This document shows, in pieces, positions 1-15,332 of a DNA stretch of 64,000 nt. The DNA comes from Naematelia aurantialba (Eukaryota > Basidiomycota > Tremellomycetes > Tremellales > Naemateliaceae): the NCBI GenBank assembly GCA_021527695.1, contig JAKFAO010000001.1:2480001-2544000 (forward strand), in the 5' to 3' direction. The first letter of the stretch is position 1. Every line of letters starts with the position of its first letter. The notes under the pieces were generated by a model, which saw only the letters and a list, made by a program, of their open reading frames with translations, made no database searches and was not told where the DNA came from. Position numbers and translations under genes: made by a program.

Positions 1-138
1 GGGAAGCGGACAACTGGTGGATCGAAGGCGAGGTCGGGACAGGGCCGCCAGAAGAGGAACTCATACCAGAACCGACACATGACGGCGGAGGATGAGCATA
101 CCATGCTAGTCAGAGCTGAGCGCAGTTTCGTCGAGTAA
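1..138 (+). CDS. Possible 3' end of an upstream gene (partial)
   Basis: A frame is open from the first base of the window to a TAA at 136-138. It encodes about 45 residues, strongly basic at first (many K, R, Q) and acidic later. It would be the last exon of a gene lying mostly outside the window and would converge on the minus-strand gene that ends at 199. Nothing in it is recognisable, and an open frame of this length can occur by chance. Confidence 0.25.
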   Translation, partial: GKRTTGGSKARSGQGRQKRNSYQNRHMTAEDEHTMLVRAERSFVE

Positions 139-198
139 CCCGCATATGCCGCAATTCAGCACCAGTCCACAAAGTATAATCCCATGCAATGCAAGATG

Positions 199-2176
199 TC
201 AATGCTGTGTGTTCTGCTGCTGATCGCCCCCTTCCCCAGGCGTCCCCGCCATTTCTGGCGACGCACTGCTCCCTGCAGGCTCCCTTTCTAGCTCCAAAGC
301 CGCCTCGCTCTCCACGTCTCCAAGCTTCACCATCCTCTGCCGCATCTCCCTCTTCCACTTGATAACCCCGGCAAAGCCTTCGCCATCCCCAAACTCGAGC
401 ATCGCGCGCTTCATCATTTGACAGAATGGCTTGACGTGGGCCGAGTATCGCAGACGGTTTTCATCCAGACTGTCTTTCTCCAAAGACCGGTGGGCAACCT
501 CGAGGCGCTCTAGCTCCCTCTCCATGATCCGCGAGACCAGTTGCCAGATCAGTCGGACTGTCTTGGCGTCGAATATGGCTGCGCTGTGTTGCTTGCGCGT
601 TTCCACCACAGTCCCATCCTTCCGGCGGTAGGTGCGCGGTGAGGGCTCCGTGGATGGATGACTCCACCCCGAGCCACACCTCAACCAACATCGTATGATC
701 AGGTGGGCCGTCCGTTTGTCAGGAACGAAACCCCTTGTCCGCTCCAGCTTTCCAATATGTATCAGGAGATCGCGAAGTTGGCGTAAATTTGGACTTGGAC
801 GTGAGAACCGCAACCCAGGGGCTGGGGGAGTGTTGCCGAATGGATTCTGAAAATGAGGGGAAGCAGGTTTGTAAAGAAGGTATTCCAGGTGAGAATTGTG
901 ATATTCGGTCATACGTCTTTGGCGGTTCGGGATCGTCGAGTCGGGCGCCACCATTGGAAGCCGCGGAACGTCCCAGTAATTAGGCGGTAAAATGCTATCC
1001 CGTACGGTCGTGGCGCTGCCGAGACGTCCGCGGCCGTCCTCCTTCCTGGGAGCATCGAAACCACGCCTCAGTCTGGCCGCCAATTTGCCCGAGCCAGCGA
1101 CCTCCAGCTGACTGGCCAGCTGTTCGAGCAAGATCGGATCGGAAGCATACTCGGGTGTGTTGATATAGTGAAAGGCAACGAGGCGGTATAGCCGGCGCGA
1201 GAGGAGATGAATGAACAGCGGAGGTAACGGAGACTGTGCGTTGTCGCGGCGTGGAACAGTCGATGTAGAGGTTGAAGATTCCGCTAGGCCTGGTTAGCTG
1301 AACTGTTAAGCGAGGAGCTGACGACCTACTGATATCGGCATGTGTCCTTGATGCTGTACCTCTTGGGTTGCAGGTTGCCCAATACGCCTGAACAATGCTG
1401 TAGACAGCCCATATAGCAGTACGCAGCGAGGCTGCTTGAGGAACGTCGATAGCTTCAGAGATGAGGGAATTGCGCTCGAGAGCGGACTGACGACTTGTGT
1501 TTGGATGTCGGAGCGGTTTGGCCGCTCTGTCCGGCGCCTCGGGCGCTGACACGATATCGGGATTGGATTGGTTAAGTTGAGGGTTGACTGCGAGTGAGGG
1601 TTGAGTGCGGTGTCCAGAAGGCTCTGACATGAGTGGAGGATCTGTTGTTGGTAGTGGAGGATTTTGTGCGTTTATCGTCTTGGTCTTCGATGACGGTATA
1701 CGCAGTGGTGCGGGTTCGAGATTGGGAGGACGGGAAATGGGAGGTGGTAACAGCTGTTCAACGTTCTTGGGCAGGTCCAAGCCGATCTCTCGCAACAATT
1801 GTGCGGCGAAAGCTTCCATCTCAGACGGCAAGCTTGAGCTGCCCTCTGACGATGAGCTTGCTTGATTTTCATCCGAGCCACTCCCCTCTTGTAAAGTAGT
1901 AGATCGAACTCGTTTGTGACGATGGGAGTAGAGTGATGCCGAGCTTGCAGGTCGAAAAGGAGGCAGCCTCAATAATTCAAGATGCCCTTCAGCCATGTTC
2001 ACGTCTGTGTCTGTCGCCCAGGCCCCATATGCCCTCCCACTCGACGACCCAGCCTCCACATCTGCCGCGGTCTTGGTCCAGCGCCTCGAGGTGGAGAAAG
2101 CCGACCAGGTCGTGCGGGCTGCGGTGTGTGTTGCTAGGTACGGCAGCACGATGAGCTGGAAGATGGAGCGTTGCAT
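199..2176 (-). CDS. Unknown protein with mitochondrial-type N-terminus
   Basis: Two exons join in frame. Exon 1 is 2176-1330, the intron is 1329-1284 (GTAGGT donor, CCTAG acceptor), and exon 2 is 1283-199, giving 643 residues. The N-terminus (MQRSIFQLIVLPYLATHTAA, then Arg/Ser/Trp-rich) is Arg-rich and free of acidic residues for about 30 residues, like a mitochondrial presequence. Residues 60-230 are Ser/Pro-rich and look disordered. The second half is helical and charged, with patterns such as LIRCWLRCG and RLIWQLVSRIMEREL. I do not recognise the family. A fungal mitochondrial gene-expression factor is possible but is only a guess from the presequence and helical repeats. It is divergent from RPP0 across a 317-bp spacer. 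Confidence 0.7.
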
Positions 2177-2493
2177 CCCATCCCGTCTGATCTCTGCGGG
2201 ATGGGAGTGGGAGAGAGAGAACGTTGTGCTTGCAGGTGGTCAATAGCAGCAATAGCATAAGCTACAGGTGAAGGAACGAGTCCAAATGCCACATGCCAAA
2301 CGCCGCAAAACTCCGGCGGTGTTGGAGGAAACTACTGACTGTCTACTTTTTTGACGTCTCCTTGTCTTTTATCCCTCATCCTCTCTGGTTTAGTCTTGAA
2401 AAATCCTTCCGACCTCCAACAGCGAGATCGATTGGGAGACTAGATCAATCCACTTTCTCAATACAACCAACCGTTAAAGAAAATCGGATAAAA
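2177..2493. promoter_or_regulatory. Shared upstream region of RPP0 and the 643-aa gene
   Basis: A 317-bp spacer lies between two divergent start codons. The RPP0 side holds a pyrimidine-rich stretch (about 2335-2400) of the kind common upstream of strongly expressed fungal ribosomal-protein genes. The context before the RPP0 start is aaaATGGGT, a strong fungal start. No specific factor site was identified. Confidence 0.4.
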
Positions 2494-3723
2494 ATGGGTG
2501 GCACGCGTGCTGACAAGGAGCTCTACTTCACCAAGCTTCGTGCTTTGATTGAGCAGTATCGTCAGTTCCCCCCCTTGCCCCAGGTCAGATTCCTTGTCTG
2601 ACAGTTCACAGCTTCCATCTTCGTCGTCAACATCGACAACGTCTCTTCGCAGCAATGCCACACTATCCGACAGGCACTGCGAGGCAAGGGTGTTGTCCTC
2701 ATGGGCAAGAACACGATGGTCCGCCGAGCCCTCCGTGGTATCCTCTCCGAGTTCCCTCAGTTTGAGAAGCTCCTTCCCTTTGTCAAGGGCAACATCGGCT
2801 TCGTCTTCACCTCGGGCGACCTCAAGGACGTCCGTGAGATCATCGTCTCGAACACGGTCGCAGCCCCTGCGCGTGCCGGTGCCATCGCTACCGTCGACGT
2901 CTTCGTCCCCGGTGGTAACACTGGCATGGAGCCCGGAAAGACCTCTTTCTTCCAGGCCCTGGGTATTCCCACCAAGATTGCCCGTGGTACGATTGAAATC
3001 GTCGCCGACGTCCAGGTCGTGTCGGCGGGCAGCAAGGTCGGAGCGTCCGAGGCTACCCTGCTCAACATGCTGAACATCTCTCCCTTCACCTACGGTATGA
3101 CTGTGGTCCAGGTGTACGACAACGGCGCCGTCTTCCCGTCGTCTATCCTTGACATCGAGGAGAAGACCCTCATCGACCAGTTCGTGTCGGGAATCAAGAC
3201 CATCGCCGCCATCTCGCTCGCGACTGGTATCCCCACCATCGCCTCGGTGGCCCACTCGCTTGTCAACTCGTACAAGAACCTTCTTGCCATTTCCGTCGCC
3301 ACCAACTACGATTTTGAGGGATCCGCCAAGGTCAGTCATTGGCCTATCACTGTTGTCATCTACCCTTTTGTTTCGGATGTTAGCTTTCTCATTCTACTGG
3401 AGATTTCCTAGACCCGGCTTTACCGCAGGTCCACGACGACGCATTTTCTAAATCTGATTTTGTCGCTTGCCATCACAACCGTCCCTCGTATGTTGCTTGT
3501 GCTTATCAAGACTAGATCAAGGAGTACCTTGCCAACCCCGAGGCCTTTGCTGCCGCTGCTGCGCCCGCTGCCGCTGCCGACGAGCCCGCTGCCGCCGCCG
3601 CTCCCGCGGAGGAGGAGAAGAAGGAGGACGAGGAGGAGGAGGATGACGACATGGTCAGTCACGGTCTTTTACTATTGGCACGGACACTAATACCTCTTCC
3701 AGGGTTTTGGTCTCTTCGACTAG
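2494..3723 (+). CDS. RPP0: 60S acidic ribosomal protein P0
   Basis: P0 is the base of the ribosomal stalk. It binds 25S rRNA and P1/P2 and recruits translation factors. Four exons splice in frame: 2494-2560, 2612-3330, 3516-3653 and 3703-3723 (314 residues, the usual P0 length). Landmarks are the N-terminal [20 protein letters not shown] segment, the family motif [11 protein letters not shown], an Ala-rich hinge followed by an acidic run, and the exact stalk tail DDDMGFGLFD. That tail is the P-protein signature and here falls in the tiny last exon. The third-exon boundary follows a 185-nt intron, longer than the roughly 50-nt norm of this window. Convergent with the SUR7-like gene, with only 112 bp between the stops. 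Confidence 0.97.
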
Positions 3724-3835
3724 GTGTCAGATCTGTCATCTCCTTTGGCGTCGAGGGGATGTGTCAAGGTGTACATCATGCATACTTTGCCATCTCCCAT
3801 CTTAACATTCACTATCCAGCACTCTTCTGTGTTGA

Positions 3836-4711
3836 TCAACCATCCAACACCTTAAACATTATATGCCGTCCCTGCATGGCGGTACATGATACCTCCTTCA
3901 AATGCTGGCCCTCCGATACAGACACTGCGTGGTCAACTTTTGGTCGGACGAGTGATACTGACCTGAGAAAAGCCGAAATGGCTCCAACTAGACCCAACCA
4001 CAGCGCTGCTCCATATTCGGCTCGGCGTCCTTCATCGTCGTACCTGTGTCGAGCCTGCACCCAAAGGACGAGCGCAAAGACCTCTGCGGCGATCGCTAAT
4101 ACTGACCCGAGCAGCTGCACCGATCCCATCAGCTCTTCGTACCTCCGTGACCTTGGGGTTGAGAGTGCGGGAACCAAGTCTGGAATACCACTCACAGCAC
4201 TGGTCCGGAAGTAGATGGGGTTCCACATCAGTCGTCCTGTCCTGAGAAGCGAGAGCCCGAGGAATATGAACGCGATGGCCATGAACACAGCAGCTACCAG
4301 CCTTAGCAGCGGCATTTCCATCGCAGGTTCACTTGAACGCGCTGACCAAGCTGGCAAGCCTGTGCATGCTCACCTACGGGGAATATAATATGAGTCCGCG
4401 TCAACCAGTGGGTCATCTCTGGACCAGCATCGTATCCGACCGTCGACTTTGTGCATTCGCTGGTCGTGCAGTAGCCAAATCCCCCTAGCCGAAGGGTGTC
4501 TGGACTGGGAGTGCGGAGAAAATAGATCGAGTCGATGTACGGGGCAGAAAAGGCTGTTAGAAAACTGTGTCGTTCAGCTTAAGCCCCGGCGAAGTTCTTC
4601 ACATGGCACCCGTATCAAACGCCTTGAAGCTTACAGGAGGATCGTGGCGACCAAGGACAAGATCAGCCCGAGCAGAATGTGCGCCTCGAGACAGTCGTGA
4701 TAGCGAAACAT
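3836..4711 (-). CDS. SUR7/PalI-like four-helix membrane protein
   Basis: This family includes the cortical-patch protein Sur7 and the pH-signalling protein Rim9/PalI. Exon 1 begins at 4711 with MFRYHDCLEAHILLGLILSL, a clear membrane helix. Exon 2 (about 4550-4430) carries the extracellular signature: APYIDSIYFLRT, then GGFGYCTTSECTKSTVGYDAG, matching the family pattern of GYC, a second Cys and GYD. The last part (about 4347-3836) adds three hydrophobic helices. The second intron closes in frame (GCT-G joined to GC). The first one does not: donor CCT|GTAAGC and acceptor TTTTCTAACAG put the second exon one frame out. Either a boundary is unusual or there is an indel. The order on the minus strand is this gene downstream of the U5 snRNP gene. 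Confidence 0.62.
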
Positions 4712-4906
4712 TGGACCAGAGTACACGTAGTGGGTGCTTGCAGACAGGTGCTGCAGGTTGACATCATTCGCAGTTGATTGATGCTCTACCCTTTCCGACG
4801 GCGGTAGGGAGGGGGATGATGTCAGTTTCCGCCATCAGTACGGCAAGTGTCGGCTGTCACTCGATGCCCAATGTCCAATGTCAATGCTAGCACTCATGCA
4901 TGCACA

Positions 4907-6400
4907 TCACGCAAAGTCTTGTGCGTCCAGCTCGCCCAACAACATATTGGTGTCTTTTGATCCCGTCAGGATGATCGGCTCTCTGAATGCTTGTCAGCTT
5001 CGAGTTGGCGACCAGCGGATCCAACTGACCTCGGATGGAAATCTACGCCCGTCACGGTACCTTTGTGCCCTGGTAGCTTGTACAGCACTTTGCCCGTCTC
5101 CACCTCCCACACAGTCACTGTCCTGTCGCCGCCTCCTACTGCTATTCGAGCGCCGCCATCATGCCGTGACCAGCAGACCCGAATGAGCGTTTGCTCAAAG
5201 CCTGCTGGCGCACCGGTGAGGGATCGATAGACCCGCATCGGATCGGAGGAGAACGGTCTCACATCGTAGATGATCAATGCGGAGTCTAACGAGTACGTCG
5301 CAAGGTAGTGGCCATTTGGGGAGAGGGATATAGAGGATATCTACAGTGGATCAGCCCGGCCAGAGAAGACGGGAGAAACAAAGGCGTACAGTGTCGGTGT
5401 GTCCATGCAGGGTATATAGCACTTTTGTCGTCCGTAGATCCCAGACCTAGCTTCATTAGTAGATGACAGGCCAAGCGACGGGACTCACTTTGATCTCATT
5501 ATCCACTCCGCCGACAAAGCATTGGTTGCCATCTGTACTCCACTCGACTGCAGTTACGGGACAATCCCGCCCATCATCAAACTCCGCCACCGCATGGTTG
5601 ATATCCAGACTCAAATCCCACACTCGCGCGATCCCATCGTCACCCCCAGTCAAGACCAGCTCTCTGCCTCCAGAAACGCCAACGGCGATCGAGTTGAGCG
5701 GACCATAATGTGCTGCGTATCGAACTAGGCGCTCTCCATTTGTCAAGTCGGTCGCAATCAGCATGCCATCCGCACCACCCTTTATCGCTGGTCAGCTGCC
5801 AGTCCGAGTGAAGATATAGGAGAGGAGAACGGACAGAGTAGATAACCTCCGAATCGATTGAAAAGGCGATATCAAGGATAGCTTGCTTGTGCACATTAGG
5901 AAGTATGCCATAGTTGTCGTGAGGGGGAAATGTGTTCCACAATGCTGCACAACATCAGCGTGTTGCGCGTTTGGAGATCGGATTACGCACAGATGGCTCG
6001 GTCCACTGAACACGCTGCGAGCCGCCTTCCTGACGGGTCAAATTTGCAAGCCGTTATCTCGCCCTAGAGCAGGTCAGCTGAGCTGACGCTTCCAGCAACC
6101 CTTCAGATAGCATAAGACCCAGGAAACAGTGTGGATAGTCGCCTCCTGCATCGCGAAGGATGTGGATGAGACGGGAATCCAGCTCACTCCATGTGCTCCT
6201 GTCAATGAAACAATGGGCGCTTCCAATCCACTGGTCCTCTTGATCGTCCGTATCAACGCATTTTTCCGTTGCCCCTCTCCGGACGAAGCCACTGTCAGGG
6301 TCATGCTGTTCGGATCTTCTGCGTCCTCATCGTCCACCCGTGCACGCTTTGTGAGAGCCAACCCAGGTCCTGCTGGAGGTGGAGATTTGCGGACCGACAT
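4907..6400 (-). CDS. U5 snRNP 40-kDa WD40 protein (Prp8-binding, Cwf17/SNRNP40 type)
   Basis: This is a WD40 beta-propeller subunit of the U5 snRNP and spliceosome core that contacts Prp8. The start at 6400 gives MSVRKSPPPAGPGL and a basic, disordered leader. The family hallmark follows: a KRTSGLEAPIVSLTGAHG stretch just before the first blade. Later exons read as WD repeats, for example GGDDGIARVWDLSLD, DNEIKVWDLR-type and GGDRTVTVWEVETGKVLYKLPGHKGTV. The last intron splices to REPIILTGSKDTNMLLGEL and a TGA at 4907-4909, matching the family C-terminus (DEPII.SGSSDK...GE). About five short introns are present, some interrupting blades. Other WD40 proteins are less likely because both termini match this family. 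Confidence 0.88.
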
Positions 6401-6863
6401 GACGCCTTCAAATCGTCGAAATTGCGCGCCTGATAGTCGTAGCGATCGCACGGTCAAAGCAGACTCCCAACAGAGAGGTTTGGGATGAGTCTGACGACCT
6501 CTGTTTTGCACTGCAATGTGGATTGTAAATGGCAGAGTTGGACACAAGACTTTGAATGTTGAAAGTAGCGACGATTAGGAAGAAATGACGTGTCGTGACG
6601 GTAGGGCGGTGGCGGGAGTAATATTATCACCTCCGGGTGCTCAACGACGTTATGGTGTTGCAGACCCACGACTCGGATGGTATATTGTCGTCCTCTCGCG
6701 TTCGTAGCTGCCCGTCCAGCCAGCACGCAACGCCTGGGCATGTCTCGCTGAGTCCTTACAATAGATACTTGTCCAGTCGGAAATTCAAGAAAGCCTTGTG
6801 GTGGTGGTTGAAGGTGACGCGCTTCCAACGCGTGGGCCCCTTCTTCTCCGCTTAGTCACCACC
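6401..6863. promoter_or_regulatory. Shared upstream region of the U5 WD40 and MYST genes
   Basis: A 463-bp spacer separates two divergent start codons. It includes the probable 5' UTRs of both genes. The U5-gene frame stays open upstream of 6400 to about 6547, but the conserved part begins after the ATG at 6400. No specific site was recognised. Confidence 0.3.
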
Positions 6864-10257
<3,394 letters not shown>

Positions 10258-10360
10258 GTCGTGACAGGTTCATGACTTTGTGACGAGTCTGCCCTGCTAT
10301 GCATCCCCCTCGTACATGACCTGCCTATGAGCTTTTTGCCATGGGGCTCAATGAGCCACC

Positions 10361-10396
10361 CAACGATGCCAACGATGCCAACGATGCCAACGATGC
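10361..10396. repeat. Four perfect tandem copies of a 9-mer (CAACGATGC)
   Basis: The unit CAACGATGC repeats four times without change, about 100 bp after the MYST stop codon and 165 bp before the acyl-CoA oxidase start. It lies in the 304-bp spacer, probably the 3' UTR of the MYST gene or the promoter of the next. A simple minisatellite is the plain reading. Confidence 0.9.
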
Positions 10397-10561
10397 ACCC
10401 GGTTATAGACTTAGACTGATTTAGCCGGAAATCTTATATGCCCCTTGCCATCTTTCCTCGTTCGTCAACTTTGCTGTCGCCTCGATTCCAATTCTCTGAT
10501 TTCGCCTGCAACGAGTCACTCTACAAGACACTCACACACTAATTGCTACTAGCTGGCTGTC

Positions 10562-13500
10562 ATGGCTTTCCCAAGACCTAAACCCACCACGGTGAGTCCC
10601 CAGTGCGGATTCAATCTCAGGGCGACCGCTAATAGCGATTCAGGTGGAGACTCTCGCCATGGTATGTGCTGTTGAGATGATGTCTACAGCCTTTTCCGAT
10701 TGACCCCCTTCCCTCCCTTTTCAACCTGGCTGATGTTCTCATAGGAAAGGGCTAATCCACCCTTCAATGTGCGCCAACTGTCCATTGCGATGCACGGGTC
10801 TGAGAAAGCGTTGGTATTGAAGGAGAAATTCATGGCCGAGGCAAGTCCAGCCCCCTTTCGCGGCGCCTATGCGCAATGGATCACCGCTTTGTGTATAGAC
10901 CCCAGCTCATGATTGCTACAGATCGCACGCCATCCCGCCTTCAAGCTCAGCGATATCCATGACCTGTCAAAAGACGAGCTTCGAGAGCGAACTATGGAGA
11001 AGGTAGTCCTGAATCCCAGTCTATGCCCTACCTCCTTTGGAGCTGACGACCACCCCAGTTTGCTTCCATGGTCTACTTTGTCACAACCGAATCCTTAGAG
11101 ACATTTCAGCTTCGTATGCAGGTGAGTCCCAAATATGCAAACCCATGAAGCTGGACTCACCGAGAACAGTTGATTGGTATTGCAGATCCCTCCTTCTGGA
11201 CTCGCTTTGGGGTCGCGTATGGCCTCTTCTTGGGCGCTTTACGTAGTGGAGCGACTCCAAATCAGCTCAGTACGTAAACACAGCTTTTGTAACCAATGTT
11301 AACTCACACTACTAGGCTACTGGATAGACAAGGGAGTCCTCGGCCTGAACGGCGTGATTGGGTGCTTCGCCATGACAGAGCTCGCTCATGGCTCCAATGT
11401 CGCTGGGCTCGAAACAACGGCCACCTTCGACCCCTCCACCGACGAGTTTGTCATCCACACACCACATCTCGGGGCCACTAAATGGTGGATCGGCGGCGCG
11501 GCATCGACGGCAACACACGCCGCGGTCTTTGCACAGTTGATAGTCGGAGGGAAGAAATGGGGTGTGAAGACGTTTGTCACCCAGCTCAGAGACACCAAGT
11601 GAGCACAATTTGCCCCACAGTGGCCCCTCGTGAGACTGACGAAACACCAGGACGTTTACGTTAATGCCCGGGGTGACCATTGGGGACATTGGAAAGAAGA
11701 TGGGAAGGGACGGCATTGACAACGGCTACATCCAGGTTTGTTATCTGTGGTCCCGTCGTGACTGACCCTATATCAGTTCACCTACGTTCGAGTCCCCAGA
11801 GCACACATGCTCATGAAGCATACCCAAGTTTCGCGAGAGGGCGAGGTCACCGAGCCTCCACTAGCTCAACTCACTTATGGTGCTCTTCTTGGGGGTCGAA
11901 CGAGCATGGTCGCTGATTCAAGCAATTCTGCTAAGAAGGTTTGGCAGATTGTGAAGCCTGGCGCCGCAGCTGATCCACATGTAGGCTTTGACGGTCGCAG
12001 TGCGGTATGCAGCGGTTCGCCGGCAGTTTAGCAGCGGCAAAAACCAAGTAAGGAGTGATTGCACATGTAAAGCTGGAGATTGACTTGCTTGTCAGCTTGA
12101 GACGCAGCTTCTTGATTACCCAATCCACCAACGGCGGCTCATGGTAAGCTGCCGTCTTAACCTCGTTATTCTTGTCTGAACTGCCTCAGCCGCTCGTCGC
12201 CCAAGCTGTCGCCATTGGTTTCACCGCTCTGAAGCTGCAGACAATGTACGAGGACATGACCCACGCTTTAGATACCCTAGAACCAGGAGACGTGAGTGCA
12301 CGTGAGCGGGCATTTTTGACACCGCCCAGCCTAATCTTAACGATACTCTCGACAAGCTTAAAGAGACGCATGCCACTTCGGCTGGGCTGAAAGCTTTCTG
12401 TACTTGGGCGGCATTGGACACCATCGACAAGTGTCGACAATCATGTGGTGGTCACGGGTACTCGGCGTATTCGAACTTTCCTCTCATGTATGCCGACTTT
12501 GCGGTACAGGTAACGTTATTATATGATATCAATTGTAACTCTGGCTGATACCACGTAGTGCACGTGGGAGGGGGACAATACTATCTTATCACTGCAAGCG
12601 GGTAGAGCTCTGATTGGTGCTTGGGGTGGTTCGTTCGCCATTGTGAACCATAGTAGTGGAACTGATAGGCTCAGCCGCTGTCAAAGACAAGCGCCTGGCT
12701 CCCGGAGTGGCCTACTTAGGCATCCCAAATATCCTCTCTGCTAGATCCGACTCGTCCCTCTCGCTTGGCGATATACAGAAGGCATGGTCATGTGTTGCCG
12801 CCAACGTCATCAAGAAGGCCACCGAAGAGTATCTTGTGCACCTCAAGTCGGGCAAGACGAAAGATGAGGCGATGGAACGTTGTTCACAGTCACGCTTCAT
12901 CGCCGCCAAGCTGCACACGGTGGGATACATCTTTGCGATGTATAGTGCCGCGGTGGCAGAGATGCCGACCTCCCCAGAGACAGAGGTATTGAGAACCGTA
13001 TGCAGGCTCTACGGACTATGGCAGATCGAAGAGATGCAAGGTTACTTTTTGAAGTGTGAGTGAAGAGTCCGTTGATCCGGGCAGCGTAAGGCTAACCAAC
13101 AATGTAGACGGCTACTTCACGCCTGCACAGATGGACAGGGTGCAAGATTCGGTCGATGCTTTGTGTGCGGAAGTCCGAGCTGTTGCCAGTATGTCACAGA
13201 TCCATCGTTCCGCTGCTCTGGCTAACCGCCGCAGTCCCGCTGGTGGATGCCTTTGCGTTGAGCGATCATATTATCAACTCGCCTTTGGGCAGGTTTGACG
13301 GCTCCGTCTACGAATCATACTTTGCCCAGGTGAGCGCGGCTCTCTAGACTGGCAACCGACAGGACGGTAGACTGATTGTCTCATGTCTCAGGTCCAAGCG
13401 AGCAATCCTACGCCGAAAGAGCATCCCTACTTCAATCGACTCATCAAGCCATTGCTCGAACGTGAAGATACCTCGTACGAGGATATCGAGGGAGCCATCG

Positions 13501-13586
13501 GCTTGGATGACGAATTGGAAGAAATGGCTGAAGACCGCAAGGCCGCTTCTGAATTCAAAGATGGTCATGTGCGCCGTGAAGACTAG
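10562..13586 (+). CDS. Acyl-CoA oxidase, peroxisomal beta-oxidation
   Basis: Catalyses the first, FAD-dependent step of peroxisomal beta-oxidation (acyl-CoA to trans-2-enoyl-CoA plus H2O2). About 700 residues in roughly 16 small exons. The N-terminus [10 protein letters not shown] is followed by [20 protein letters not shown], the usual N-terminal segment of the family. FAD-domain landmarks are [45 protein letters not shown], and the later [18 protein letters not shown] and [20 protein letters not shown] matches the C-terminal oxidase domain. The start was chosen because the whole N-terminal segment is present. The protein ends GHVRRED with no SKL-type PTS1, so import would have to use another signal, as for budding-yeast Pox1. 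It lies in tandem before the GH105 gene with no functional link. Confidence 0.93.
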
Positions 13587-13818
13587 AATCGGAGATGAAC
13601 AGGTGCATGCTGTTTGAGATTTTGTAGAGTCTAGAATGCATTCACTACCTTGCTGGGGCCAGATTCCGGGCCGGTTTGAGCCGGTCAATGGTGATCCACG
13701 GGGTATCATCATGCCCCGCCTACGATTGACGAGGGGGGGTTAGAGGGGCGGGTGAATATGAGATTTCCATAGCTAGCATCTCCTGTTGTACAGATCTTAC
13801 ACGTCGTCGGCCACCGCC

Positions 13819-15332
13819 ATGGATCCAGCGAAGACGTTGACGTTGGAACGAGCTGAAGAGCTGATTCGGCTCATGACGGATGGCCTGGTCAACATTGTTG
13901 ACGAGACTGGCCAGTTCTTGTTGAAACGTTTGTCGCGGTTGTTTCTGAACAACATTGAGGGTGTGCTGACGTATGTATGTCAGTGGACGATGGGTCGGTC
14001 ATTGACACCAAGGGATGGAAGGGCTGGGAGTGGACCCATGGGATAGCGCTCACGGCGCTGTGTCACGTACGCCTCGGCTCCTGTTCTGCCAAATTGCTCC
14101 GAGACTGTTGAGGACGTCGAGAGCTCATGCCGGTGTAGCACTCGGCCATATCCCCGTCTGGCTCTTCTGCCCAGTACTCGCTGAAGACGGCGCTGGACTG
14201 GTTCGAGTTGCAGTACGGGCTATCGGGCGGCAGAGGCGCCCCAAAGAACATCAATACCATGTCCCCGTTCTACTCTCTCGCTTGCTTCCTCCAAGACGGC
14301 CGTACCCACGACGAGCGCTGGAAAGCCTGGTGCGACGAATGGGCAGAGTGGATCATGAAGGATTTGCCCCGGACCGAAGAACGCGGATTCCAGCATAGTC
14401 CGTGGTCCCATCTCTCCCGTCCGACCAGCCAGCTAACGGACTGCACAGTCACGTACTCCGCATTGCACGAGAACCAACTGTGGGATGACACTCTCATGAG
14501 TGAGTCATGCTTCGCTCCATTCCTCCCGATCCTCCTGATCAAGATTCGCACCCGCCCCGTACCACCCCGCTGACCGCAACAGTGTCCGTGATCCCCCTGG
14601 CAAAGCTCGGCATCCTGCTCGACCGCCCGGCCTACCTCCAGGAAGCCATCTACCAGTTCCTCCTGCACATCCAGTACCTCGCAGACCCCGTCACAGGGCT
14701 ATGGTACCATGGCTGGTGCTTCACGCCCGACCACAAGCCCACCGAGTTTTCCACGTCCTCCGCTGGACCGCACTTTGGGCACAACTTTGCCCGAGCGCTG
14801 TGGGCCCGCGGGAACTCGTGGGTCACCGTTTCGATCCCCATCTTCCTGGAGATCATGGGCGACCGATTACCCAGCGGCGGAGGTGTCCGAGAGTTCCTGG
14901 TCAGTGTATTCAAGAGACAGGTCGATGCTCTCGTCAGCCTGCAGGATAAGCAGTCAGGTCTCTGGCATACCTTGTTGGTGGATCCGACGAGCTACGTCGA
15001 GACGAGTGCGACTGCAGGCTTCGCAGCAGGGATCTATGCGGGTCTGAGGATGGTACGTCGAAACCTCTGATGCGTATCACCTCCTGTGCTCATCGTTCTA
15101 GGGCTTGATTGCTGGTGATATCTACCGCCAATGCGCCGACAGTGCATTGCAAGGCGTCCTGGACCACATCTCGCCCAATGGAGAAGTTGGCCAGGTATCG
15201 TTTGGGACCGCCATGGGGTCGGATCTGCAGTTCTACAAGGACATCCCGATCACACCAATGCCGTACGGCCAAGCATTGGCCATGGCTGCTCTGGTCGAGT
15301 GGGAGAGAGTCCAAGGGGTAACCAAAGCCTGA
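13819..15332 (+). CDS. GH105 unsaturated rhamnogalacturonyl hydrolase
   Basis: Family 105/88 glycoside hydrolases remove the unsaturated uronic acid left by pectin lyases, by hydrating its double bond. The protein has about 400 residues in five or six exons. After MDPAKTLTLERAEELIRLMTD and an intron it reads LDDGSVIDTKGWKGWEWTHG, matching the family DTKGW.GWEWT motif. Then come the (alpha/alpha)6-barrel segments NTMSPFYSLACFLQDGR, GLWYHGWCF, AGPHFGHNFARALWARGNSW (the WARGNGW motif), TSYVETSATAGFAAGIYAG and FGTAMGSDLQFYKDIP. It ends MAALVEWERVQGVTKA. No signal peptide is seen, so it is probably intracellular and acts on imported unsaturated disaccharides. The neighbour is a secreted amidase, convergent, 147 bp away. 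Confidence 0.92.

Noticed and set aside
2458..3339. Long minus-strand frame opposite RPP0
   Set aside because: It is the antisense shadow of a codon-biased ribosomal-protein gene; the Asp/Gly/Val-rich composition is typical of such mirrors.
10780..10830. Possible PTS2 (RQLSIAMHG) in the acyl-CoA oxidase
   Set aside because: The last position is Gly rather than Leu or Ala, and the segment aligns with the conserved N-terminal fold of the family.
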